From Bacteroidota bacterium (GTDB taxonomy: Bacteria > Bacteroidota > Bacteroidia > 2-12-FULL-35-15), in contig JAQZBR010000004.1 in assembly GCA_029237775.1 (NCBI GenBank), positions 992,001 through 1,056,000 on the forward strand: a stretch of DNA of 64,000 bases, written 5' to 3'. The notes beneath the pieces were generated by a model, which was given only the letters and a program-made list of their open reading frames with translations, ran no database searches and was not told the origin of the DNA. Below are positions 43,426 through 51,415 of the stretch, one piece after another (the first letter of the stretch is position 1; each line of letters starts with the position of its first letter). The position numbers and the translations under genes were made by a program.

Positions 43426-45789
43426 TCAGATCTCAAAACCCCATTCATCGTTAAAAGTTTTCCCTTCTGTAGGCTTCTTTTTACTTTCAGTTTTGGCAGA
43501 TGTTTTTTTCTGGAAACGCTCATTCCGAGGGCCCTCGTTAACAGGCGCCTCCTTTTTATTCATTTCCTTCTTATAATCTGATTTTTCTTTTCTTGGCTTG
43601 TTGTCAGCATCAACTCTTTTTCCGAGAACCTCTACAAGCGCAAAATCCAATTGCTTTTTAACAAGGTCGGCACGTTTAACCTCTATTCGCACTTCATCGC
43701 CAAGGGTTAATGTTTTGCCGTATTTTTTCCCGCGCATGCAGTAGTTGTCTTCATCAAAGAAATACTGGTCATCGCTCAAATCACGTGTGCGGATCATTCC
43801 TTCACAATGGTTTTCAATGATCTCCACAAAGATCCCCCACTCAGTAACACCCGATATTTTCCCATCGTATTCCTGGCCGATCTTGTCTTTCAGGAACTGC
43901 ACCTGTTTGTATTTGATAGATGAACGTTCCGCATCCGCAGCTAGCTTTTCCATATCGGATGAATGCTTGCAATCTTCTTCAAGCTCTTCGATATTCACGC
44001 TTTTTCCACCATCCAGATAATGTTGTAATAAACGATGAACCATTACATCCGGATACCTTCTGATAGGCGAAGTGAAATGCGTATAATACTCAAATCCTAA
44101 ACCGTAGTGGCCGATATTTTTTGTTGTATAGATTGCTTTTGCCATCGTACGGATCGCAAGTAATTCGATCACACCCGCCTCCTTTTTTTCATTTACTTCT
44201 TTAAGTAAATTGTTCATTGAATCAGCAACAGCTTTTTCGGTTTTGATATTCAGTTTATATCCGAATTTCCCTACAAACTCCGCAAAGCTTTGAAGCTTGT
44301 CAGGATTAGGTTTATCATGTACGCGATAAACAAAAGAACGCTGTCCTCTCTCCCTGAGTGCCTGTGTTGTTTCTTTTTTACTGTTTTGGTTTCCTATGAA
44401 CTCAGCTACTTTCCTGTTTGCCAGAAGCATGAAATCTTCAATGAGCTGATTCGCATCCTTTGCTATTTTAAAATATACCCCGGTAGGATTCCCTGCTTCG
44501 TCAAGATGGAATTTCACTTCCATTTTTTCAAAAGCGATACTTCCTTTTTTAAATCTGTTTGCTCTTAAGATCTTAGCAAGCCTGTCAAGCGTAAGGATCT
44601 CGTCCTTCAGCTCTCCTTCTTTTGTTTCTATAACCTGTTGCGCTTCTTCGTAAGTAAAGCGTTTATCTGAATTGATCACAGTTCTTCCAAACCACTCCTG
44701 GACAACTTCCGCTTCATCTGTGATTTCAAAAACCGCAGAGAAACAAAGCTTTTCTTCGTTAGGACGAAGCGAACAAACATTGTTCGATAAGATTTCAGGG
44801 AGCATCGGAACAACCCTGTCTACAAGGTAAACAGAGGTCGCACGGCTGATCGCTTCTTTATCGATCATAGATCCCGGTTTCACATAATGGCTTACATCAG
44901 CTATGTGAACACCGATCTCCCAGTTGCCGTTTTTTAGTTTTTGAATTGATAAAGCATCATCAAAATCTTTCGCATCATGCGGGTCAATGGTAAATGTGGT
45001 TATGTCGCGGAAATCACGCCTTTTTGCTATCTCTTCTTTGGTGATCTCAATCGGAATGAGGTCGGCAGCGCGTTCAACATCTTTCGGAAAGTGATAAGGG
45101 AGGCCGTATTCAGCTAAGATCGCGTGCATTTCGGTGTCGTTGTCACCAACATCCCCAAGAACTTCAAGAATCTCTCCTATTGGGTTCACTCCACCTTTCG
45201 GCCATTCGATGATCTTTGCGATAGCTTTTTGTCCATCCTTCGCCCCATTCAGTTTTTCCAGCGGGATGTAAATATCCACATGCATCTTGTTGTTGCTTGG
45301 TACAAGGAAAGCAAATTTTGGTGACAATTGAATTGTACCCACAAAATCTGTCTTTGCTCTTTCAATGATCTCAACGATCTCGCCTTCCTGTTTTCCCTTT
45401 CTTTTAGGATACAGAAGAACCCGCACCATATCTCCATGTAAAGCATTCAAGGTTTTACGAGGCATTACCATTACATCATCTTCCGATTCCTCGGAGATAA
45501 TGTATGCAGTTCCTGAGGCCGTCATGTCCACTTTTCCGCTTAAATAATGCTCAGTGGTCTTTATCCGGAATTTTCCGCGTTCTACCTGAGAAACAGCATC
45601 ATTTGCTTCAAGTTCGTCCAGGATGGAATTTATTAATAAGCGCTGGGAATGATCTGTTACATTCAGCTCGGCCGCGATCTGTTTATAGTTTAAACTTTTT
45701 GAGGGAGATTTGCTGAGAACATTTAAGATTTCTTCGAAAAAATGACTCTTTTTCTTACCCTGCTTTTTGCTTTTAAATTTCTTTCCCAT
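43426..45789 (-). CDS. rnr: Ribonuclease R
   Basis: A 787-residue processive 3'-to-5' exoribonuclease of the RNase II/RNB family, which degrades structured RNA. Order of domains: an N-terminal helix-turn-helix (about 12-75), two cold-shock/OB domains (about 80-225), the RNB catalytic domain (about 247-575) with the metal-binding motif DPHDAKDFDDAL (D269 to D278), an S1 domain (about 625-705: YDGKISGVTEWGIFVEI), and a basic, low-complexity tail (about 710-780, rich in K, N and E) as is usual for RNase R. The length is normal and the ATG start is clear. It is divergent from the ECF sigma gene and converges on the response regulator. Confidence 0.96.
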   Translation of the reverse strand: MGKKFKSKKQGKKKSHFFEEILNVLSKSPSKSLNYKQIAAELNVTDHSQRLLINSILDELEANDAVSQVERGKFRIKTTEHYLSGKVDMTASGTAYIISEESEDDVMVMPRKTLNALHGDMVRVLLYPKRKGKQEGEIVEIIERAKTDFVGTIQLSPKFAFLVPSNNKMHVDIYIPLEKLNGAKDGQKAIAKIIEWPKGGVNPIGEILEVLGDVGDNDTEMHAILAEYGLPYHFPKDVERAADLIPIEITKEEIAKRRDFRDITTFTIDPHDAKDFDDALSIQKLKNGNWEIGVHIADVSHYVKPGSMIDKEAISRATSVYLVDRVVPMLPEILSNNVCSLRPNEEKLCFSAVFEITDEAEVVQEWFGRTVINSDKRFTYEEAQQVIETKEGELKDEILTLDRLAKILRANRFKKGSIAFEKMEVKFHLDEAGNPTGVYFKIAKDANQLIEDFMLLANRKVAEFIGNQNSKKETTQALRERGQRSFVYRVHDKPNPDKLQSFAEFVGKFGYKLNIKTEKAVADSMNNLLKEVNEKKEAGVIELLAIRTMAKAIYTTKNIGHYGLGFEYYTHFTSPIRRYPDVMVHRLLQHYLDGGKSVNIEELEEDCKHSSDMEKLAADAERSSIKYKQVQFLKDKIGQEYDGKISGVTEWGIFVEIIENHCEGMIRTRDLSDDQYFFDEDNYCMRGKKYGKTLTLGDEVRIEVKRADLVKKQLDFALVEVLGKRVDADNKPRKEKSDYKKEMNKKEAPVNEGPRNERFQKKTSAKTESKKKPTEGKTFNDEWGFEI

Positions 45790-45852
45790 ACACCAAAAGT
45801 GCTATTGTTTATTGATTAAATTGACATTTGTTAATAAAAAGTAAAAATATCA

Positions 45853-45882
45853 TTTGCTGTGCAACCAAATGTTGCAACTTTG
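45853..45882 (+). promoter_or_regulatory. Bacteroidetes-type promoter for the ECF sigma gene
   Basis: TTTG at 45853-45856 and CAACTTTG at 45875-45882 match the -33 and -7 elements (seven of eight bases for the second) with an 18-base spacer. Transcription would begin about 17-20 bases before the ATG at 45906. The match is to the housekeeping-type consensus. Confidence 0.5.
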
Positions 45883-45905
45883 CGTCTGATCTACAGGAAA
45901 CCGTT

Positions 45906-46436
45906 ATGACCGATGAGCAAATAGTACAAGGTTGCATTAAAAAAGATGCCATAGCTCAACGGCATTTGTACGAACGGTTTTCGAGGAAGATGATGGGTGT
46001 TTGCCTTCGCTATTGCGATAATCATGAGGAGGCAGAGGATGTGGTGCAGAATGGCTTTGTAAGTGTGTTTCAAAACCTTGAATCTTTCAGGGGTTCGGGC
46101 TCACTGGAGGGTTGGATCAGAAGGATCATGGTGAACACAGCCTTAACAAACATCAGAAAGAATAAAAAACTGAAACTAAACATAGAATTGGAAAGTGTGG
46201 AATTTATGCTCCCTTCCGGCAACTACTTAAGCGAAAGCTATGCCGCGAAGGACCTTTTAAAGATCATCCAGACACTGCCAACCGGCTTCAGAACAGTATT
46301 TAATCTTTATGCTATTGAGGGATATTCCCACAAGGAGATAGGTGATATGCTGGGAATTTCGGAAGGAACATCCAAGTCTCAATACTCAAGGGCGAAAGCT
46401 CATTTGCAAAAAATTATCTCTGTAGACAGGGAATAG
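45906..46436 (+). CDS. ECF-type RNA polymerase sigma factor
   Basis: A 176-residue extracytoplasmic-function sigma factor. Region 2 (about 20-90: RHLYERFSRKMMGVCLRYCD, EEAEDVVQNGFVSVFQNL, GSLEGWIRRIMVNTALTNIRK) binds the core enzyme and the -10 element; region 4 (about 115-170: LPTGFRTVFNLYAIEGYSHK, EIGDMLGISEGTSKSQYSRAK) contacts the -35 element. I start it at the ATG at 45906 (MTDEQIV); the reading frame is open further upstream but only from a TTG inside the promoter. The next gene, four bases after the stop, encodes a membrane protein with an anti-sigma-like N-terminus, so the two are probably a sigma/anti-sigma pair. In P. gingivalis an ECF factor, SigP, controls T9SS genes; a similar role here is inferred from the neighbours. 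Confidence 0.95.
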   Translation: MTDEQIVQGCIKKDAIAQRHLYERFSRKMMGVCLRYCDNHEEAEDVVQNGFVSVFQNLESFRGSGSLEGWIRRIMVNTALTNIRKNKKLKLNIELESVEFMLPSGNYLSESYAAKDLLKIIQTLPTGFRTVFNLYAIEGYSHKEIGDMLGISEGTSKSQYSRAKAHLQKIISVDRE

Positions 46437-46440
46437 TATT

Positions 46441-47406
46441 ATGAAGAAAAATAACATTGAAGATCTTTTTAAAGACTCGTTTAAAGATTTTGAGGCGGAG
46501 GTAAGTCCCGGTGTGTGGTCAAATATTCAGACTGCTCTGAAAGGAGTTGGAATAGGTCTTCTTGGAAAGGCCCTTCTTAACAAAATTGGAACGAACACTA
46601 TTATTGCTCTTGTGTCATCTGCTGCTGCTGTTATCAGCACTGTGGTAATTATGAACTGGGGCGGTAAGAACCCGAATAAACAAACAACTCAAAGCAAACC
46701 ATTGCCGCATGCTGTTATAGAAAAACCGAAGCCTGTTCACCCTGAGGAGATCAAAGAATTTTTAGCGGAGGAAAAAAAGTCGGCTGCTGCAAAAACAGAA
46801 ATTAAAAAAGAAGAAAATAAAATTCATGATATTTCTCACGCAGTTAAGAAGGAGAAAATGAAGGAAGTGATCAGTCAATACTCAACGCTCCCAGTTGCTT
46901 CTATTTCTGCGAGTCCTGTAGGTGGAACTGTGCCTTTGGTGGTTAATATCAGCAACGTTGGGACCGGGAAGATCAATAAATGGAATTTTGGCGACAACAA
47001 AAAGGATTCAGGAAATAATCCTTTACATGTATACGATACCCCGGGAGTTTATACCATCACACTTGCTTCTACGGGTGAAGACGGGAAAACAGCTTACGAC
47101 AGCCTGAAGGTGGAGGTGTATGGTAATTCATCAATACTTTCTGCTCCGAAAGAATTTACACCTAACGGTGACGGAAACCATGATATTCTGCGTTTCAACA
47201 CGCAAAACATAACCAGCATGAGCGTAACTGTTTTTGATAAGAACGGTACAATATTCTATAAATCTGAGAGTCTGGATGCCAAGTGGGACGGAACAGATAT
47301 GAAAGGCCTTAAAGCAAAAGACGGGGTTTACTTCTTTATTCAAACAGCTCAGGGTGTGGATGGTAAAAAATATGAGCAAAAAGGAGCGATAAGCCTCAAG
47401 AGGTAA
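46441..47406 (+). CDS. Membrane anti-sigma-like protein with PKD and CHU_C-type domain
   Basis: A 321-residue protein without a signal peptide. Residues 1-50 (DLFKDSFKDFEAEVSPGVWSN) match the cytoplasmic opening of Bacteroidetes proteins encoded next to ECF sigma factors, and 52-72 is a membrane helix (TIIALVSSAAAVISTVVIMNW). A charged linker (about 75-145, K/E-rich) leads to a PKD domain (about 155-225, KINKWNFGDNKKDSGN) and a C-terminal domain like the type B sorting domain (about 230-321: APKEFTPNGDGNHDILRF, TVFDKNGTIFYKS, AKWDGTDMKG, GAISLKR). The helix would place PKD and CHU_C-like parts in the periplasm. Anti-sigma activity is inferred. It is followed by a terminator. Confidence 0.75.
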   Translation: MKKNNIEDLFKDSFKDFEAEVSPGVWSNIQTALKGVGIGLLGKALLNKIGTNTIIALVSSAAAVISTVVIMNWGGKNPNKQTTQSKPLPHAVIEKPKPVHPEEIKEFLAEEKKSAAAKTEIKKEENKIHDISHAVKKEKMKEVISQYSTLPVASISASPVGGTVPLVVNISNVGTGKINKWNFGDNKKDSGNNPLHVYDTPGVYTITLASTGEDGKTAYDSLKVEVYGNSSILSAPKEFTPNGDGNHDILRFNTQNITSMSVTVFDKNGTIFYKSESLDAKWDGTDMKGLKAKDGVYFFIQTAQGVDGKKYEQKGAISLKR

Positions 47407-47456
47407 GAAGCAGTTCGAATATTCACAATACACTTCAATTTCCCTTATTCAGGGTA

Positions 47457-47492
47457 GTACAAAAGCTTGCTAAAAGAGTAAGCTTTTTGTAC
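47457..47492 (+). terminator. Rho-independent terminator after the anti-sigma-like gene
   Basis: GTACAAAAGCTTGC (47457-47470) pairs with GTAAGCTTTTTGTAC (47478-47492, one base bulged), followed by TTTTAT. It separates the sigma/anti-sigma operon from the giant adhesin gene. Confidence 0.75.
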
Positions 47493-47516
47493 TTTTATAT
47501 TTCTAAATTTTTGTAA

Positions 47517-50500
47517 ATGAAAAGAATTCTACTCTTTTGCTCTGCTGCTTTTATAACAGGCAATTCCTTTGCACAGCTGATTGATGCGGAACCTGAAGTT
47601 TCGAATATATGTGCGGGCGGTTCTGCTACACTTACTGCAACAATAACACCCGCTGGCACTTCAGGCGCTCCGGGTAGTTTACCAACAAATTCATATGCTG
47701 TTTCAAGTATTCCTTATACCCCCAACTCTTATTCAGCGGGCACTCCTGTAACCTTTACGGGTGGATTGGCCGGAGATGACCAGGTAAGTGGTGCATTACC
47801 TATAGGATTCGACTTTTGTTTCTTCAGCGCCACTTACAATCAATTTTATGTGGGAAGCAACGGGTGGATAGGATTTTCACCGGGTGAGCCAAACAGTTTC
47901 ACTTCTGCTCCGATTCCCAATACCTCTGCTTCGGATGTTCCTTTCAACTGTATTATGGGCCCATGGCAGGACTGGCGTCCCGGTACAGGCGCAACGAACA
48001 TTCGTTATATTACTACGGGAACAGCGCCTAACCGAAAGCTTGTTGTTTCATGGGATAATGTTCCGTTTTACAGCTGTACAACAATAAGCGGAACTTTTCA
48101 GATAGTGATTTACGAAGGATCTAATGTCATTGAAAATTATATCGCTTCCAAACCGGGTACCTGTACCTGGGCGGGAGGAACTGCAGTTCAGGGAATTCAT
48201 AATGCTGCTGGAACAGTAGCTTTTACAGTCCCTGGACGAAACAGTACTGTATGGTCAGCAACTAATGACGCCTGGAGATATACCCCGAACGGAACAGTCA
48301 CCTACACTATTGAATGGTATATCTTACCTGCTAATACTCTCGTTGGCACAGGTAGCCCAATCACATTAACTCCTCCAACATCTCCACAATATTATTATTC
48401 TAAGGTGGTCGGCCCAGGTGGTTGCGGCCCCGGTTCAGGTAATACAGATACGGTTGTGGTAAATTCGATTCCAATGCCGGTTGATGCGGGATCGGATGTA
48501 ACAATTTGCCCCGGCTCTGCAACGATGTTAAGTGCAACAGGCGGCACAACATACTCCTGGTCACCTGCAACAGGTTTAAGTGATCCAAACATTGCCAACC
48601 CTATTGCGAATCCAACAACAACTACAGTTTATAGTGTTATGGCCACCGGTCCTTTTGGCTGTATGGGTTTTGATAATGTAACAGTGAATGTTCAACCGGT
48701 TCCTTTGGTGGATGCCGGTCCATCTTCTGTTATTTGTCCCGGAGAAAACATTCAGCTCAGCGGTAATGCCTCAGCAGGAACATATGCATGGAGCCCGGCC
48801 ACGACATTGGATGATCCGACAATACTAACACCTGTGGCAATGCCTTCAGTGACAACAACCTACACGCTGACGATCACTGATGCGAACGGATGTACGGCCT
48901 CTTCTGCAACAACTGTCTCAATTGGCAGTCCAGCGGTTGATGCCGGAGCAGACATTTCTATTTGTCCGGGTACTTCAACAACCTTGAATGCGAGTGGAGG
49001 TGATACATATACATGGTCTCCTGCGACAGGCTTAAGTGACCCTGCGGTTTCAAATCCTGTTGCGAATCCAACTATCACTACCACATATACTGTTATTGTT
49101 TCCTCAAGCAGCTCAGGCTGCAGCGGTACCGATTCTGTAACTATTACAGTCACGCCTGCAGTGATCGCGGATGCCGGAAATAACATTGCCATCTGTGCAG
49201 GTGATGACACAACACTTACTGCTTCAGGTGGCACATCATATTCCTGGACTCCGGCAGCAAGCCTGAGCAATTCAGGTATAAGTAATCCGATAGCCGAACC
49301 ACAATCAACAACCACATATACTGTTGTAGTAACGGATATTTCCGGATGTACTGGACTGGACTCGGTGACAGTTACTGTTAATCTATTACCAATTGTGAAT
49401 GCAGGCAGCGATATGAGTATTTGTGCCGGTGACAGTGCTAATCTTTCAGCAACTGGTGCTCTTAATTACTACTGGACTCCGGGCTCCGGCTTAAACAACG
49501 ATTCAATAGCAAATCCATCAGCTTCTCCACTGGTCCAGACAAATTATATTGTGACCGGTATTGATGTGAATGGTTGTATTGACACAGATACGGTAATGGT
49601 AAGTCTGAATGGCTTTACGATGAATACAGGGCTGAATGCAACGATATGCAATGGCGACAGTACTATGATAAACGCTTCGGGAGCGGTAACGTATGCATGG
49701 GTCCCGGCAGCCTCTTTAAATGATTCAACACTTGCGAGCCCATTTGCTAAACCTGCTTCTACAACAACCTATACTGTAGTGGGAACTTCTGCAAGCGGCT
49801 GCAAGGATACAGCCTTTGTGACGGTCACAGTAAACACTTTACCTCCTGTGAATGCCGGAACCTCCTTGTCTACCTGTGTTGGAGGGAATGCAAATCTATC
49901 AGTCACAGGCGCCAACTCTTATGTTTGGTCTCCTTCTGCTTCTCTGAACAATGCATTTATTCCGACACCTGTAGCGACCCCAACTGTAACAACATTATAT
50001 ACTGTAGTGGGCACAGATCTTAATGGTTGCAGTGCCAGTGATACAATCAGTGTTATTGTCCACCCACTGCCGAATGCGAATGCAGGAACTAACACAAGTA
50101 TTTGTCTGGGCTCTTCTATAACATTGAATGGTAGCGGAGGAGGATCCTATTCCTGGTCACCTTCCGGTTCTTTAAGCAGCAATAATGTTGCTGCCCCTGT
50201 TGCCACACCAACTTCCACTACAACGTACACCGTTACTGTAACGGGTGCCGGTTTCTGCACAGCATCTTCTCAGGTTACAATTACTGTGAATCCGGTGCCG
50301 GTGGCAAATGCCGGTTCTGATGCAAGCATTTGTAACGGGACTTCTGCAACGCTTAACGCCAGCGGAGGATCGGCATACTTCTGGTCGCCTTCAACAGGAC
50401 TAAGCAGTACAACATCAGCCAATCCTATTGCAAACCCCGGCACAACAACACAGTATACCGTTACCGTTTCAAACCCTTCGGGATGTACATCACAGGATTC

Positions 50501-51281
50501 AGTTGTTGTAAATGTGAGCAATGCAATTACCATAGCTCAATCGACAGTAATCAGTGAAACGTGTTCCAATGCTGACGGATCAATTACTTTAGGAGCTGTT
50601 TCCGGTGGAACATCGCCTTACCAGTATTCGCTTAACGGAGGCCCTAATCAAAACTCGGCAACCTTTACTGGTATTTCTCAGGGTAATTACGCAATAGTGG
50701 TTACTGATGCGGCAGGTTGCATTTCAGGTCAAACAGTCACTGTTGGACAGCTCACTAATGTAAATGCATCTTTTACTGCTGACCCATCCTTCGGCCCGAA
50801 TCCATTGAATGTTAACTTTACAAACACTTCTACGGGTGCAACAAGCTTCATTTGGGATCTCGGAAATGGAATAAGTACAATAGCTGCTGACCCTTCCACG
50901 ATCTATACCGAAACGGGTTCGTACAACGTAATGCTTATTGCATCAAATGGAGGATCTCCCTGCGTGGATACCGCAATATTTACAATTGAGGTTTACGAAG
51001 AATCAATGGTTATTATTCCTAATATTTTCACACCTAACGGAGATGGTAAAAATGATGTATTCATGATTCAGTCAACCGGTGTGAGCGAAGTGACCGGAAT
51101 AATATTTAACCGTTGGGGGAAAAAGATCTATAATTGGAGCGGTGCTGCGAATACAGGTTGGGATGGCAAGATAAACGGTAATACTGCTGCAGATGGCACT
51201 TATTACTATGTGTTGAAGATCAAAGGTGTTGATGGAAAGGAAAAAGAGGAAAAAGGCTATTTGCAATTACTTTCTGAATAA
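47517..51281 (+). CDS. Giant T9SS type B adhesin-like protein with nine Ig-like repeats and SprB repeat
   Basis: A 1254-residue exported protein. A signal peptide (1-19, FITGNSFAQ) is followed by a 300-residue N-terminal domain (FYVGSNGWIGFSPGEPNSF, FQIVIYEGSNVIENYI), then nine tandem Ig-like units of about 76 residues (about 322-1005; pattern DAG.D.SIC.G.S..L.ASGG..Y.WSP), an SprB-type repeat (about 1008-1080: ETCSNADGSITLGAVSGGTS, GNYAIVVTDAAGC), a PKD domain (about 1083-1162: SFIWDLGNGIS) and a type B sorting domain (VIIPNIFTPNGDGKNDVF, IFNRWGKKIYNW, GWDGKINGN, KGYLQLL). SprB repeats are named after the gliding adhesin of Flavobacterium johnsoniae. Surface adhesion is the likely role. Confidence 0.88.
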   Translation: MKRILLFCSAAFITGNSFAQLIDAEPEVSNICAGGSATLTATITPAGTSGAPGSLPTNSYAVSSIPYTPNSYSAGTPVTFTGGLAGDDQVSGALPIGFDFCFFSATYNQFYVGSNGWIGFSPGEPNSFTSAPIPNTSASDVPFNCIMGPWQDWRPGTGATNIRYITTGTAPNRKLVVSWDNVPFYSCTTISGTFQIVIYEGSNVIENYIASKPGTCTWAGGTAVQGIHNAAGTVAFTVPGRNSTVWSATNDAWRYTPNGTVTYTIEWYILPANTLVGTGSPITLTPPTSPQYYYSKVVGPGGCGPGSGNTDTVVVNSIPMPVDAGSDVTICPGSATMLSATGGTTYSWSPATGLSDPNIANPIANPTTTTVYSVMATGPFGCMGFDNVTVNVQPVPLVDAGPSSVICPGENIQLSGNASAGTYAWSPATTLDDPTILTPVAMPSVTTTYTLTITDANGCTASSATTVSIGSPAVDAGADISICPGTSTTLNASGGDTYTWSPATGLSDPAVSNPVANPTITTTYTVIVSSSSSGCSGTDSVTITVTPAVIADAGNNIAICAGDDTTLTASGGTSYSWTPAASLSNSGISNPIAEPQSTTTYTVVVTDISGCTGLDSVTVTVNLLPIVNAGSDMSICAGDSANLSATGALNYYWTPGSGLNNDSIANPSASPLVQTNYIVTGIDVNGCIDTDTVMVSLNGFTMNTGLNATICNGDSTMINASGAVTYAWVPAASLNDSTLASPFAKPASTTTYTVVGTSASGCKDTAFVTVTVNTLPPVNAGTSLSTCVGGNANLSVTGANSYVWSPSASLNNAFIPTPVATPTVTTLYTVVGTDLNGCSASDTISVIVHPLPNANAGTNTSICLGSSITLNGSGGGSYSWSPSGSLSSNNVAAPVATPTSTTTYTVTVTGAGFCTASSQVTITVNPVPVANAGSDASICNGTSATLNASGGSAYFWSPSTGLSSTTSANPIANPGTTTQYTVTVSNPSGCTSQDSVVVNVSNAITIAQSTVISETCSNADGSITLGAVSGGTSPYQYSLNGGPNQNSATFTGISQGNYAIVVTDAAGCISGQTVTVGQLTNVNASFTADPSFGPNPLNVNFTNTSTGATSFIWDLGNGISTIAADPSTIYTETGSYNVMLIASNGGSPCVDTAIFTIEVYEESMVIIPNIFTPNGDGKNDVFMIQSTGVSEVTGIIFNRWGKKIYNWSGAANTGWDGKINGNTAADGTYYYVLKIKGVDGKEKEEKGYLQLLSE

Positions 51282-51297
51282 TCAACAAATATCGGAA

Positions 51298-51340
51298 TAA
51301 AAACAAAGGCAGCAGAGAGTATCTGTTGCCTTTGTTTTTT
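51298..51340 (+). terminator. Rho-independent terminator after the nine-repeat adhesin gene
   Basis: AAACAAAGGCAGCA (51301-51314) pairs with TGTTGCCTTTGTTT (51324-51337) across a nine-base loop, 14 pairs with one wobble, followed by TTT. Confidence 0.9.
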
Positions 51341-51346
51341 AAATAA

Positions 51347-51376
51347 TTTGATTATTTTAGCAAAGTAGTATCTTTT
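51347..51376 (+). promoter_or_regulatory. Bacteroidetes-type promoter for the second adhesin gene
   Basis: TTTG at 51347-51350 and TATCTTTT at 51369-51376 (seven of eight to TAnnTTTG) are separated by 18 bases. It gives a leader of about 35 bases before the ATG at 51416. Confidence 0.45.
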
Positions 51377-51415
51377 CAATCAGTCAGTTGCATAAATCGC
51401 ATTTAACAGGTTCTC

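Noticed and set aside
48860-49315. Open frames antisense to the adhesin repeats, also at 50270-50533, 52288-52566, 54337-54531 and 54610-54954
   Set aside because: They lie entirely inside the repeat regions of the type B proteins on the other strand, read as repetitive valine- and proline-rich peptides, and come from repeated codon patterns, not from genes.
48480-50525. Regularly spaced repeats that could suggest a CRISPR array
   Set aside because: The period is about 228 bases, the units are in frame and code for Ig-like domains; there are no short identical repeats with unique spacers.
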